Source: Symbiodinium natans
Taxonomy: Eukaryota > Sar > Dinophyceae > Suessiales > Symbiodiniaceae
Length of the DNA: 64,000 nt
Assembly: GCA_905221605.1 (NCBI GenBank)
Contig: CAJNDS010001079.1
Coordinates: 124,001-188,000, forward strand
Direction: 5' to 3'
The number at the start of each line of letters is the position of its first letter. Position 1 is the stretch's first letter. A program made the position numbers and the translations under genes. Under the pieces are notes generated by a model. The model was given only the letters and a program-made list of their open reading frames with translations, did no database searches and was not told where the DNA came from. Of this stretch, positions 1 through 10,820 are shown one piece after another.

Positions 1-373
1 CTCAGAATATAACCAGCGAAGCTCAACATGTACTGGTCTTGGGAGAGTTGAGGGCCGAGGGAATACCCTCAATAAACCCCCACATAGGGCCTCCTACAAC
101 CCTCCCCCTAAACTCTTTTCCTATAACCCTTAACATCTTAAGCGCACAATTGCGGGGCAACATACTAACCCCGTTAAACCCTAAACCCTAAACACTAAAC
201 CCTAGGCCTTCAACCCAAAAAGCCCTAAACCCTAAACCCTAAACCCTAAACCCTAAACCCTGAACCCTGAACCCTGAACCCTGAACCCTGAACGCTCAAC
301 GCTCAACGCTGAAACCTAAACTAAACCCTCCCCCAAGGCCTTCAACCCAAAAAGCCCTAAACCCCTGAACAAC
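1..373. repeat. degenerate telomeric repeat block
   Basis: Mostly CCCTAAA repeats with a homogeneous CCCTGAA sub-block near 260-290 and scattered single-base variants. No gene is seen. Confidence 0.8.
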
Positions 374-423
374 CTTGGAACCGCAAGGCAACCACGCCTG
401 AGGGAGGCATCGCACGCGGGCCT
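374..423 (-). CDS. candidate exon
   Basis: Follows TGCCCAG and precedes GTTGTT. Enters with 1 nt and leaves with 1 nt. Reads MPPSGVVALRFQ after three residues. Most downstream candidate seen in the series. Confidence 0.4.
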
Positions 424-1394
424 CTGGGCATTGCAGGTTTCCGGTTTCGTAGGGTTTCGGGTTTAGTAGGGTTTAGGGTTTAGGGTTTAGGGTTTCGGGT
501 TTAGGTTTAGGGTTTAGGGTTTAGCCCTTAATTTGGGTGCCCTGTCATAACCCTTACATACACTATGCATAGTAAGGGCCCATACTTCGGATCCCTGCAA
601 ATCCCTTTAAGCAAGGGTAAGGGACCATACTAAGGGCCCCACGGTTCCAACCTTAGATCTAGGGCTTAGACGAGCTTCATTTGGGTTTAGGGCTCAGGGA
701 TAAGGCCTGAGGGTGCGTAAGGATTATGAGGAGTGTAGGGTAAGAGGACAAGCGCCCAAGGGCGCGACATCTTCAAGCTACTGTAGACCCCCGCAGCCCC
801 CCTCACACAAAACCATAAATGCCATGAACCCTAAACCCGAAACCCTAAATCCGAAACCCGAAACCCTATGAACCCCAAACCCTAGAGACAGCCCAGCAGG
901 TGCAAAACCCCTACTCTAACTGGTCCTCAGTCAAAAACTAGAAACTAAGAATTGGGGGGTTGGGGGCATAATCCCTTAAAAGATTCACCCTAAAAACTAA
1001 ACCCTTGAAGGTTTCGAGTTTAGGGCCTAAACCCTAAACCCTAAACCCTAAACCCTAAACCCGAAACCCGAAACCCGAAACCGGAAACCCGAAACCCCGA
1101 AACCCACAACCCTAAACCCTCAACCCTCCCTACTTCCTGAAGTGTCAAGTTGAGGGCCTTTGGGTTTAGGTTGCGAGGGGCTCTAGCGCTTGCCGGGCTT
1201 CGGGAACGCTTAACCTCAGGAGGGTAGCTATAAATTAACCTTTTAGCTGCCTTAATAAGAAACCCAATAAACCAAAAAAAGGTAAGGATATAAAGTTACA
1301 GCAAAGTACCACAAAGTAGGGATAGGGTTTAGGGTTGAGGGTTGAGGGCTTAGGGGGGCTCAGTGTACCTAAACACTAAACCCTAAGCTCATGC
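424..1394. repeat. telomeric repeat and degenerate intron-like sequence
   Basis: Contains TTTAGGG (460-525), CCCGAAA and CCCTAAA (1020-1110) blocks, a short inverted-repeat element around 530-650 and another inverted-repeat element just before 1320. A further small minus-strand exon near 738-785 is possible but not convincing. Confidence 0.6.
1215..1315. mobile_element. dispersed element, family E
   Basis: About 100 bp shared with copies at 22275-22408 and 61381-61484. Common parts are AGGGTAGCTATA at the left, a central AGCTGCCT motif followed by AAACCCAATAAACC, and AAAGTTACAG near the right end. No coding capacity. This copy has a plain A-rich centre where the 22.3 kb copy has telomeric repeat. 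Confidence 0.65.
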
Positions 1395-1463
1395 GATGTG
1401 CAGGTGGGCTCGTCCCAAGGCGCCGGCATTCAGCAAGATGAGGATCATCTTGACGTCAGGCAT
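1395..1463 (-). CDS. candidate exon
   Basis: Good acceptor GCTTTCCCAG; GC donor. 23 whole codons reading MPDVKMILILLNAGALG and on. Enters and leaves in phase 0, matching the exon at 1855-1929. An upstream AG would add 20 nt in the same frame. Confidence 0.55.
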
Positions 1464-1735
1464 CTGGGAAAGCTCCTGTTGAACTTCCCCTAAACCACAA
1501 ACCCTAATCCTTCCGAAACCCTACATCCCAAACCCAAAACCTCCAATTCCACCACAAAACCTGGCCAAATGTCCTGCACCGCAACCTCTTCAACTAGAGA
1601 AAAAACAGCAACAGGATTCAGCTCCCTGTGCCAAGACCACTAAACCCACAAAGCTCTGTCCCTTCTTTGGACAACAAACCGTTGAAATTTATGCTAGGCC
1701 AATTTCATGTGGGTGGTCTCTCTGCAAAAGACACC

Positions 1736-1750
1736 CCCCCCCCCCCCCCC
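1736..1750 (+). repeat. poly-C tract
   Basis: Run of C in otherwise ordinary sequence. It makes a spurious proline frame on the plus strand. Confidence 0.85.
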
Positions 1751-1854
1751 TCGGAACTTCTCGCTTTCGGAAATCCCCAACTCCTAAAGCACATGAGCTG
1801 CGAAAGCCCTGAAACCCTAAACCCTAAACCCTAAACCCTATGAACCCTTAGCTC

Positions 1855-1929
1855 CTGCAACGCCTGCAGCTGGCGCTTCCGTGGAGCCACGGCAACCACG
1901 TAGGGGCGGTTCCGGACGAGCTGCGGAAG
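1855..1929 (-). CDS. candidate exon
   Basis: Lies exactly between a CCCTAAA array (left) and a TTTAGGG array (right). Acceptor AACCCTTAG, GA donor. 25 whole codons with LVRNRPYVVAVAPRKRQLQ. The plus strand is also open here, which lowers confidence. Confidence 0.5.
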
Positions 1930-2337
1930 CTAAGGGTTTAGGTTTAGGGTTTAGGGTTTAGGGTTTAGGGTTTAGGGTTTAGGGCTTAGGGTTTAGGATT
2001 TAGGGTTTAGGGTTACACGGGCCCTTAATTTGGTCCGTTACCGTTACCTAGCTCCCTTAGGGTTTGGGTTTGGGGTTTAGGTAGGGTCCCTTACCCCCTT
2101 TAAAGGGTTCTGATGTATGGGCCCTGAATTTGTATAGGGTATATAAGGGGCATATAAGGGGTCCCTTTTAAGGGCCCATGTTAAGGGACCATGCATCTAC
2201 CCCTAGAGCGGAAGGGTCTTGAACCCTAAGCCCTCAGACCTTGCGTTTTAGGGTTTCGGGTTTGGGGTTTCGGGTTTAGGGTGTTGGGCTTAGGGTTTAG
2301 GGTTGAGGTTGTCGTGTTTGGGGTTTAGGGTTTTTAC

Positions 2338-2414
2338 CCGCTCTCTTGCTCTCTCGCTCTCTGTCTCTCTCTCGCTCGCTCTCGCTCTCTAGCTCTCTCG
2401 CTCTCTCGCTCTCA

Positions 2415-2450
<36 letters not shown>
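2338..2450 (+). repeat. CT-rich simple repeat
   Basis: CTCTCG and CTCT units. The serine-leucine frame across it is an artefact of the repeat. Confidence 0.9.
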
Positions 2451-2451
<1 letters not shown>

Positions 2452-2695
2452 CCCTCATTATCTTTCGGCCGTGGCCTGCAACTAACGAAGGGACGAATGG
2501 TGCTGTGAAGCCATGGGCTGGCTGTTTAGAAGGGTTTAGGGTTTTGGGCTTAGGAGTTTAGGGTTTTAGGGCTTAGGGTTTTGGGCTTAGAGGTTTAGGG
2601 TGTTAGGTTTCAGGGACTAAGCTTCCTGGGTTCAGAGCTCATGGCAGCGATACTAGACAGCTTTGTGCGAAACGGACCTGGGACCCGAAACCCAC

Positions 2696-2812
2696 AAAAG
2701 GGGGGCCCCCCCTATAGTTGTAGAGTGACAAGGACCCTACATTGGGTTCAAAAGGATCCTAGACTAGGTTATAAGTTAACTTATAGTTAGTACAGGAAGG
2801 GGGCTCCTCTAA
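2696..2812. mobile_element. dispersed inverted-repeat element, family F
   Basis: Begins with GGGGGCCCCCCC-like ends and carries ACAAGGACCC and TTATAAC motifs. Relatives lie at 14838-14962, 27728-27845, 46753-46840 (truncated by telomeric repeat) and 58566-58712. No coding capacity. Confidence 0.55.
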
Positions 2813-3102
2813 CCCTGAAAGGCTAAGCCCCACTCCACTGCTGGCCTGCGCAAGGCGCTCCACTGGCGAGGTTGCCTGGTGGAGGGGACTGGTTTGGGTG
2901 TTGCCAAACCCGAAAGCCTGAACCCTAAACCCCCAAACCCTAAAACCCCCATCTAGCTTGGGGCCTCCGGACGACTCCAGGATCTATGACTTTGATGTGA
3001 AAGTAAGGCTTCGAAGGTCGGTAAATCAATTGGGGCTTGATCTCGATCAGCCTCCCTCTTGCGTTAAACCCTAAACCCCAAACCCTAAACCCTTGTAATT
3101 CG

Positions 3103-3195
3103 TTTTCTAGGTTGCGCAGTAACCTAGGATCAACAATGGGGCATGTTTTTGCTTAAAAGGGGTTTGTAAGGCCACTGGGCATCCTATCTTTGGGG
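3103..3195. mobile_element. dispersed element, family D, short copy
   Basis: CAGTAACCTAGGAT at the left and CACTGGGCATCCTA at the right match the fuller copies at 26783-26900 and 58391-58505. The middle is shortened. Confidence 0.55.
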
Positions 3196-4002
3196 ATTAA
3201 TTCTTAAAGGACCTGACGATTGTTGCTTTTTGCCCGACTTTTGGTTCAGGGCTTTGTTGATCCCAATAGGGGTCGAACCTAACTGAACCCAGGACCCGAA
3301 GATCAACAATACCAGAAAGCAAGCTGGACAGCGAGATTTAGGGTTTAGGGTTTAGGGCCTAGGGTTTAGAGTTTGGGATATAACTTATGGACACCCCTAA
3401 TCCCTACATCCCATCAACCTGAACTCTGGGTCCACCCCAAATGCTAAACAAACTTTTAGGGTTTAGGGTTTAGGGTTTAGGAAACCAGATGTCCTGCATT
3501 GCACTCGTCTTCTTGCTTGGGAAGCCCACCACACGAGCCTGTTTGCTGGAGGGCGTGTGGAGATCCCTATCAAGGACTGCTAGTAGAAGGGGGGAAAATC
3601 CTGAGGTGTACTGCTCAAGTGTGAAGTACAAGGAGTGGAGCTTTTCGGGGACTTGGGTTCGAGGTTGAGGGTTGCGGGCTCACCACGGCATGTTATAGTA
3701 CCCTGCCGAAAAGCAAAGGTGCAGGGACAACCCCAAAAAACAACCCTAAACCATGCCGAATCCCCCCTCTACAACCCTTAGAGTCCTGCTAGCAGGTTCA
3801 TGGGTATTGAAAAGTAGTGTTTTGGATTGAGGCTCGAAATTAAGATTGCACATGCACATACCCAGTCGCACAATTTTATAACCTTGCTTCAAAGTACTCA
3901 CGAACCTTGAGGTTGGGCCGTAGATTTGAAAAGCCTATGCTCTGAACTTCACAGGATTCAGGTCCAGTCTAGGGTCGCATGTGCTCCCGAAACATTACAC
4001 CC

Positions 4003-4095
4003 TAAACCCTAAACCTTAAACCCTAAACCCTAAAACCCTAAACCCTAAACCCTAAACCCGAAACCCGAAACCCTAAACCCGAAACCCTAAACCCG
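4003..4095 (+). repeat. CCCTAAA array with CCCGAAA variants
   Basis: About 13 units, the last third mixing CCCGAAA and CCCTAAA. Confidence 0.9.
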
Positions 4096-5775
4096 GTGCA
4101 TTGCCGGAGTCCTTGCCAAAGTCGCCCCAGGCTGCTCGTGCGCGCTGCGCCCTCGCCGGAGAGCGGAAAAGGACCTAGGCCCAGCGCTGGGGACCACATG
4201 ACTCCTGCATGGTTGGTCCGTATTTTAGGGTTGAAGGAAAAGGGATTACGGCTTAGGGCTTAGGTTTAGGGTTAAGGGCTCAGGGTCTATAGGGGGTACT
4301 TTGTCCCCCACAAACTTTCGGACTGGCCTTGAGGGCGGAGAATCGGAGAACTGCGATGGATTCAGGCTTCGGCTCTGGGGGCTTATAAGGCTTCGGGAGC
4401 GAAGATGGGGAGCAGCGGCAGGACAACGCGCGAGTTTCGTTAAACCCTCCAACCCTACAGCCCCTAAACTTAAACCCGAAACATCCCGAAACCCTACATC
4501 GTCCCAAGTAGTCCGAAAACCCAAACCGCCGTCCCGCCCTGGGACTGCCACAAGTCTTGAAGTACAGCGCATATTGCTGGTATCCCCCAAAAAGACACCC
4601 AACATAAACAATTGTGTAAAGGAACACCTATTTCATGGTTTCAATATGGTCTCAATATGGCTGGCCATTCATGAACCTTAATTGGGGACCGCCGGCGCAG
4701 CGCTCCCTCCACCCTCATCCCACACAATGGGTTTTTCGTAACCCATTTTCATCATCCCCATGACTTTCCCTACGAAACCCCCTGCAGGGTCCAGGGCTTA
4801 GGATTTAGGTTCGGGAGGGGCTAGTTGCGAGTTTGACTTTTTCCAAAGAGACAAGTCCGAGACAGTTGCCTGCCTGAGCATCCCTGGCTGCTCATTAAGG
4901 CAGCATTCCGGCGCACTTGCCCGCACGTGCCTTTTGGGCCCGCTTTTTGAGGTGTGCGATACTCACTGCTTGCTTTTAGAGTGTTTAGGGTTTAGGGTTT
5001 AGGGCTTCGGGTGACACTTCGGTACAATTGCCTGTCTGAGCCTCCCAGGCTTGCTTGGCAGCCTTTCAGAGACGTTGTACTGCCTGATAGTTGTACTTCC
5101 TGCTGCCCTGAGCACGTCGCGTCACATGATGCGCGCCACTTTGAACGGCACTGGTCGGGTGGGGAAGAGTATGCACCCGCAAGGGACCATGAATTCGATA
5201 ACTGGCCTCCTACTAGTACAAGCCGAGACCCTAAACCACGGAGGGAGGCGGAATTCGGACTTTGGGTTGAGTAGCTACAGCCGCTACGGTCCTTTGGGTT
5301 CCTCAACCCGCCAGTCCAGCGGTTGTCGTGTCTTCTAACCCCTCCCAACCCGCCTTAATTGTAAGCCAATGAACGTACACCAACTGTAGGAGAATTGTTC
5401 TGTGATTTTCCTTATGCCCTTAACCCTCCAACACCCCCCCGTGTCCCTCCCAAGGCCCACACACATAAATTGACAGCATTCTTGAGCCCGTGGAAAAATT
5501 GGACCTTGTGGCGTGTAAGGGGTTGGAGAGGGGGGGTGGGGGTTGGGGAGGGGGTTTGGGAGGAACTTGGTTTAGGGTGCGGGGTTTTCGTCTTGGGCTC
5601 GATTCAAAGGTTAAGGGTTTTGGGCTTCGGGTTGAGGATCGAGGGATCTGAGAGGTTCACAGCTTCTCGGGCTTTCCCGGACCAAACTCAAAGCTAAGAT
5701 AAACCTTCACCCTAAACCCTACACCCTACACCCTAAACCCTAAACCCCCAACCCTACAACCCTACAACCCTACAC

Positions 5776-5844
5776 CCAAGCTCCAGGCGATTGCGCCCGC
5801 TAGCTCCCTGTCGCCACGCTCCTCCTCTGCCTCATGCAGGGTGA
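5776..5844 (-). CDS. candidate exon
   Basis: Acceptor TCCGTTCAG, GT donor (GTGTAG) directly against the CCCTAAA block. Enters with 2 nt, leaves with 1 nt, and reads LHEAEEERGDRELAGAIAW. Its acidic-basic helical character makes it one of the better calls here. Confidence 0.55.
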
Positions 5845-5870
5845 CTGAACGGACTGAAATAATAAAGTCT

Positions 5871-6018
5871 TAGGGTAGTTATATGGTCCCTTCATATGGG
5901 CCCCCATAAAGGGGACCCATTACATACCTCTTATATACTCCATAAATCCAAAGGCCCATACTTCAGAACTGTTTGAAGGAGGTAAAGGACCATATTTAGG
6001 GAAAATGTAAACTACCCT
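5871..6018. mobile_element. inverted-repeat element, family C
   Basis: Ends AGGGTAGTT and ACTACCCT form terminal inverted repeats, with further complementary ATGGTCC / GGACCAT just inside. Relatives lie at 46311-46457 and 60940-61078. Non-coding, MITE-like. Confidence 0.65.
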
Positions 6019-6381
6019 CAGATAAAGGAACTTGGAGTATTGACTATGTGTCCCCTTTTTCGGGTCTAAAACTGGGATAGAAGCAGGGAGTAGATGTCAG
6101 TGACCCGAAGCCCTAAATCTAGGGTCAACCCTAGAGTACTCCAAAACCCTTCGAGGCACAACACTTTCAACTTTCAACAGATTTGAACCTAAACCCTAAA
6201 CCCTGAGCGGGTTTGGCGTTTCACCGGTTCAGGAGCGTCTACATCATGCGAATTGTAAAGGGAACCCCGGCCCTAAACCCTTGCTTTGGGTTTTTTTGGG
6301 GCCGTCTAGGTCTCTAAAGCGTCTTAGGGCTTTAGGATGTCCTGGGGCTAGAAACCCTGAACCCTAGACCTTATAAACGGC

Positions 6382-6434
6382 CTTTGAGAGGTTCGCGCGA
6401 GGTTCCAGCTCATCAGGATCATCTCCTCAAGTTG
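6382..6434 (-). CDS. candidate exon
   Basis: Acceptor GAGACAG, GC donor after CAAAG. Reads QLEEMILMSWNLARTSQ and leaves with 2 nt. Flanked on the right by a TTTAGGG block. Confidence 0.5.
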
Positions 6435-6799
6435 CTGTCTCAGGGTTTAGGGTTTAGGATTTAGGGTTTAGGGCTAGGCCGATGAAAGTAGCCCATGAAA
6501 GAAAAGGGCCCTCCTTTTTAAGCACTTTAGGGTTTAGGGTTTAGGGAGGATGTCTTCACGTGCATACCATTTGGCGGGGGAAACGACCCACCTGAAAGAG
6601 GCCTAGACACTTCCCTGCTTAGTTGACAAGGGAACCTCTAAGCAGAACTACTGATTGCTTCGGAACCAGAAGAATATATGAGGAAGAACATCTTTGTTTT
6701 CTGGGGGTGCTCAAGCAAATAGTAGAGAAGCCCTAGATAGGTTTAAGGCTTAGGGCTTAGGGTTCAGGGCTCAGGGTTTAGGGTTTAGGGTTTCGGGTC

Positions 6800-6845
6800 C
6801 TTCCACGCCCAAGACGAGGCCGGCTGGCAGGTCAATGTCCTCGCG
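6800..6845 (-). CDS. candidate exon
   Basis: Acceptor CTTAGCCCAG; GA donor GACCCGAAACC running into telomeric repeat. Reads REDIDLPAGLVLGVE and leaves with 1 nt. Confidence 0.45.
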
Positions 6846-6952
6846 CTGGGCTAAGCCAGCCTATGCACAACCCAGAGTTCGAAACCGTATAAGCCCAAGC
6901 TCCAAGCTACTGTTAGCGTTTAGGGTTTAGGGTTTAGGGTTTAGGGTTTAGT

Positions 6953-7048
6953 GAGTTTACGAAAATAAGGGACCCTTATAGTAGACCCCCACATAGTAGG
7001 GTTTCCTTATCATAAGGACCCCAATAAGCCCCCTAATATCGTAAACTC
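6953..7048. mobile_element. inverted-repeat element, family A
   Basis: Terminal inverted repeats GAGTTTACGA and TCGTAAACTC, 96 bp in all, with TAAGGGACC / GGTCCTTA-type inner symmetry. Other copies or parts are at 7988-8045, 9494-9580, 19938-20080, 31264-31480 and 60001-60100. Confidence 0.7.
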
Positions 7049-7589
7049 CCATACTGGAATTCTGTCCTAAAACAATCTCCCGAAGGGGAGCCTAACCCCT
7101 GATATAGAACAACACGTGAGTTTGGCTGGAGGCTCTGCCAGGGCCCAAAATGAAGATCAGGTTGCAGTACTGGGATTGAACCAGAACAGCATCTACTTGA
7201 GTGCGGTTCACCATGAAGCCTAATTAAGTTTAGGGTTTAGGGTTTAGGGTTTAGGGTTTACGTTAAACCCTAGACCCTATGGACCCTAAACCCTAAACCC
7301 TTAACCGCCCTGAGATCCGCAAATCCTAGGCCCCGCATGCGCACTAACTAGGCTGCTATCCACCCTAACAAACTCAAAAAGTGGGTGCCCTTTCTTGTTA
7401 ATGGAGATTTTGGGTCCAGGGTTGGAGGTTTAGGGTTAAAAAGGTACTAGACCCAAGAGTAACCTGGGAATAAACAGGGTGCCTTTTTCTGGTGCTGAAA
7501 AATGGAGAGCCGATGCTTACACGAAAAGGAAGCCGGGTACAACTTCAGCATACTGGCTTTCTGGGATCCTATACTTCAGAGTTAAGGCC

Positions 7590-7613
7590 TTCCCCCCCCC
7601 CCCCCCCCCCCCC
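7590..7613 (+). repeat. poly-C tract
   Basis: About 22 C in a row; the adjoining plus-strand frames are artefacts. Confidence 0.85.
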
Positions 7614-7665
7614 TCAACCTTCAAGAAAGGCCCAACTATGCTGTGGTGGTTTCAGGGTAGCACAC

Positions 7666-7722
7666 GCTGGGCGGGCGCACGACTTGTGGTAGAGCTTTCT
7701 CCACTGCCGTGAAGATCACGTC
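7666..7722 (-). CDS. candidate exon
   Basis: Acceptor ATCGTGCCAG, GT donor GTGTGC. 19 whole codons, DVIFTAVEKALPQVVRPPS. A second frame of the island is also open. Confidence 0.45.
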
Positions 7723-8334
7723 CTGGCACGATGGCCGCGTACATGAGCCCTTCACTGCAACCCCTAAAATTCACCATGAGCTCTACCGTCTAACCCAACT
7801 AAAGCCCTTTAACGCCTAAGACAGCTCGAAGCCCCTAGAACCCCCGAAACAGCTGACCACCTAACCCCACAAATCATAAACCCCAAGAGGTCTAAGAAGC
7901 AACAAAGGGTTCCCTGCATTTTTCAAGACTTTGTGAGAGACTCTTGAAGCTTTAGGGTTTTAGGTTTTAGGGCCTTGGGTTGATATGCGGGTTTACGAAC
8001 ATGAGGGACCCCGAATATAGACCCCAAATACTACGGTTCGCCTCGTTTGAGGCAGCCAGAACTCCACTCAGCCCTTCGCCGTCTCAGCCCCCACCAAAAC
8101 TAGGGTTTAGGGTTTAGGGTTTAGGAGTCCAGGGGACTGCTACTTAGCTTGACAACCCTCTGAAAATATATAGTCCAAGGGCCTACCTAGTTAGTGCCCC
8201 GAAGCTAGGGTGGGTTTGGACCCTTGGGAGCCCAGTAGCCATGTTATGATGAGGTCTTTTGGGATGGTTACTTCGTAACCAAAAAAAGGGGGGCAAAACG
8301 GCGCCACTGGTTTACCAAAAACCCTAACCCTAAA

Positions 8335-8521
8335 CCTTATAAAGCCTATAAACCCTATAAACCCTATAAACCCCATAAACCCTATGAACCCTATAAACCC
8401 TATAAACCCTATAAACCCTATTAAACCTATAAAGCCTCTAAACCCTAAACCCTAAACCCTAAACCCTAAACCCTAAACCCTAAACCCTAAACCCTAAACC
8501 CTAAACCCTAAACCCTAAACC
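8335..8521 (+). repeat. CCCTATAAA block followed by CCCTAAA array
   Basis: A 9-bp variant, CCCTATAAA, repeats about ten times (8335-8435) and then changes abruptly into 12 perfect CCCTAAA units. Confidence 0.9.
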
Positions 8522-8528
8522 CCAACGC

Positions 8529-8609
8529 CCTTCCAGCGGCCTGGAGCTGCGCCGACAGCCCCGTGGCGTTGAGCGGCACGTCCACGGGCTCGGAGGTGAG
8601 AAGCCCATC
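8529..8609 (-). CDS. candidate exon
   Basis: 27 whole codons with EPVDVPLNATGLSAQLQAAG. About 18 of 20 third positions in the core are G or C, far more than on the plus strand, whose splice-like ends (TTCCAG and GAG|GTGAGA) are nevertheless good. Minus strand preferred on codon usage. GC donor. Confidence 0.5.
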
Positions 8610-8778
8610 CTCAGTCCGTAGTGACTTTGTGAGAAGAGCCCTGGAGAGTATAGGTTTAGGGTTTAGGGTTTAGGGTTTTTTTGGTTTTAGGGTTTAGGGT
8701 TTAGGGTTTAAAGTTGTGCATCGGCATGGCGACGAGGTGCAGGGCCTAAGGTGCAGAGGGTTCAGGGTTTAAAACGTC

Positions 8779-8866
8779 CCGCCGTCTTTGAGCTAGTTCT
8801 GGCACAGTGCCGGAGCGTTTCTTCCTCCCTTCTGCTAGACCGATTCGCCAGCACATGCGGGTAATT
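8779..8866 (-). CDS. candidate exon
   Basis: Acceptor TATTTAGAG, GA donor. Enters with 1 nt and leaves in phase 0. Reads RMCWRIGLAEGRKKRSG and on; basic. Confidence 0.4.
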
Positions 8867-9025
8867 CTCTAAATAGGATTCAGGGTCTAGGGTTTAGGCT
8901 TAAGGGGAGTTTGGTTGAGAGGGCTGCGATGGCTCTAAATTAGCGTTCTTTTTGCAGGTCCCTTTAGAAGATGCCGTACTACGTAGGGGACCCAAAAATT
9001 AAACAGGAACAGATTGGCGAACTAC

Positions 9026-9060
9026 TCAGGCTCTCCCTCTCTTCCCCGGCAATCAAGCCA
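9026..9060 (-). CDS. candidate short exon
   Basis: Acceptor CTGCACACAG, donor GTAGTT. Reads WLDCRGREGEP and leaves with 2 nt, fitting the next exon. Other frames of the same island are open on both strands. Confidence 0.3.
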
Positions 9061-9084
9061 CTGTGTGCAGCTTGGTTCTTTGAT

Positions 9085-9229
9085 TCATGGGTTCCCCTAC
9101 TACCCCCCCTTAATACTACCCCCCCCCTAGGGTCCCCCCTTAATAAAACTTATTTATCCCTAATCAACCTTAATTATGGAGGGAACCTAGGGGGGGGGGT
9201 GTAGAGGGGGGTAGTAGGGGAACCCATGA
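9085..9229. mobile_element. inverted-repeat element with 5-bp target-site duplication
   Basis: Terminal inverted repeats TCATGGGTTCCCCTACTAC and its complement bound a 145-bp, C/G-run-rich element. TTGAT stands on both sides (9080-9084, 9230-9234). No coding capacity. In the minus-strand model it lies inside the intron 9061-9270. Confidence 0.75.
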
Positions 9230-9270
9230 TTGATGCAGCTGTGAAGTGCTTTGTTTATTTGTGGTTAGGC

Positions 9271-9354
9271 CGCGTCTCTGCTTTTGATTCTGTAGTCAAC
9301 GGTAAAGCTTCCCCCCGATGCAACCAAGTATTCCCTATAGCAGCTCATGGCAGC
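9271..9354 (-). CDS. candidate exon
   Basis: Acceptor ATATATACTGCCAG, GC donor GCCTAACC. 28 whole codons with SCYREYLVASGGSFTVDYR. Phase 0 at both ends. Confidence 0.55.
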
Positions 9355-9493
9355 CTGGCAGTATATATAGTATATGGGAAGTGATGACGACTCGTCTCGG
9401 CCTAGGAAAGTTTACGGTTCAGGTTGAAGGTCTGTGGATCCAGGCTACGGCTTCTCATCGTACTCCTGACGCTGTCCCATATCGTGCATTTGG

Positions 9494-9580
9494 GAGTTTA
9501 CGAACATAAGGGACCCCTAATATAGACCCCAAGCAAGCAGGGTTCCCTAATGATAAGGTCCCCAATAAGGTACCCCTAAA
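9494..9580. mobile_element. family A element, right end replaced by telomeric repeat
   Basis: GAGTTTACGAACATAAGGGA at the left matches the family, but the right terminal repeat runs straight into CCCTAAA units instead of TCGTAAACTC. Confidence 0.6.
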
Positions 9581-9648
9581 CGCTAAACCCTAAACCCCAA
9601 ACCCTAAACCCTAAACCCTAAACCCCAAACCCCAAACCCTAAACCCAC

Positions 9649-9740
9649 CCCCTGTGGCAGTGCCCTGAGCCTCCGGCCCAAAAGGCGGCCCTGCGCAGCT
9701 GCCTTGCCTCCCGCGCACGCGATGCGCGGAAAGTCGAGAC
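9649..9740 (-). CDS. candidate exon
   Basis: Acceptor TCGGCTCCAG; donor GTGGGT at the edge of the CCCTAAA array. Reads FRASRAREARQLRRAAFWAG. The plus strand is equally open (AQKAALRSCLASRARDARK), so strand rests on the neighbours. Confidence 0.35.
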
Positions 9741-9757
9741 CTGGAGCCGAGAGTAGT

Positions 9758-9826
9758 TTGGGGTTTAGGGTTTAGGGTTTAGGGTTTAGGGTTTAGGGTT
9801 TAGGGTTTAGGGTTTAGGGTCTTGGG
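9758..9826 (+). repeat. TTTAGGG array
   Basis: Nine near-perfect units to the right of the exon island. Confidence 0.9.
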
Positions 9827-10723
9827 TGTTAGGGTTAGGGGTTTCTGAACTGAACCCAAAACCAAAAAGCCTCAGTCGTAAACTGTAGGCGATTGGGTCA
9901 ATCCTAAACACCAAAACTCTCTTCTTCCCAAAATCCTAACATCCCAAGTCTCAACCTTGAAGCCAAACAAGGCCACCAAGTAAGCCCTAAACGCTTGACC
10001 CCAGGCCCTCAACCGTCTTGGGCTGCATGTCAGACCCAAGCAAGAGAGATGCTTTGGACCCCCCTAACCCCCGCCCTAAACCCTAAACCCTAACCCCCAG
10101 AACCCGGGTGGGTGCATGAACCCTCAGGGTTAGAAGCGCAAAGGACTCCTAAACCCTAAAGCCGAATTTCCCATGCGCCCTAAAAATCCTATACACCTCA
10201 ACCCTCAACCAGACAAGCTCCCAACCTGACTCAACCTCCCCAAAGCAAAGGTAGATGTGCGCCATCTATTCTGCTTTTCTGGCAAGTTTAGGGGTTTCAG
10301 GTCGGATTTATAAGGGGGTCTCCAAGCCTAAGCCCTACGCCCTACACCCTGGCTTAGGGTTTAGGGTTTAGGGTTTAGGGTTTAGAGGCTTTCCTCTAGA
10401 ATTCACACGCCCACCCGGGTTCCCGGCGAAACACCAAGGCACCACGGCCAGTAGCAGCAGCAAGGGGGGCAAAAGGCCTGCTGGGCTTAAACCTTAGAGG
10501 GCTGAGTGTTTGGGTGGTGGCTGTAGGGCATATGTACTAGAATCCAAAACAGGTGGTTGTTCGAAATTCCTAAGATGGGAATATTGACCAACTTTCGCGG
10601 AAAACTTTCGCGGAAAAAGGTGTGTTCCTTTCACGCCCTCTTTCGCGAAGCCTACCTGCGAATATGGGCATTGCAAGACAAATAGAAGCCTCCAAACGGA
10701 TGATGGGGACTTGTGATGCTCAC

Positions 10724-10820
10724 CTTGTTGCTGCGCTGCTGTCGCAATATCTGACCACGCTTCTGCGCATCCTGGGCTTTCTGAGAGAGAATCGGGCTCG
10801 CTGTTGCCTCTTCACATGGG
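10724..10820 (-). CDS. candidate exon
   Basis: Acceptor CTCCAAGTAG lies at the end of a family G element; donor AAG|GTGAGC is very strong. Enters with 1 nt, 32 whole codons, with ILSQKAQDAQKRGQILRQQR, a polar helix. Joins in frame to 10961-11066. Confidence 0.6.

Larger units (their letters stand above)
1930..5775. other. long stretch without a firm exon
   Basis: Holds telomeric arrays (1930-2010, 4000-4095), a CT-rich tract (2338-2450), family F (2696-2812) and family D (3103-3195) elements and much degenerate telomeric sequence. GC-rich islands at 4096-4200 and 4850-5340 are open on both strands; a minus-strand exon in each is likely but its limits are not clear. Confidence 0.5.

Noticed and set aside
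4301-4681. 126-codon plus frame and antisense frames
   Set aside because: Crosses degenerate telomeric repeat rich in Lys-Pro codons; no support for a start or splice pattern.
5011-5348. Overlapping frames on both strands, 87-118 codons
   Set aside because: All begin without a good start and neither strand stands out. An exon probably lies inside, but I could not choose its ends.
7155-7190. tRNA-like T-arm (TTCAATC loop, minus strand)
   Set aside because: No matching acceptor stem, anticodon arm or D arm within tRNA distance.
8968-9301. Plus-strand exon reading MPYYVGDPKIKQEQIGELL and on
   Set aside because: Open across the inserted element after its removal, but the minus strand gives better-bounded exons here (9271-9354) and fits all neighbours. 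Kept as an open question in the findings.
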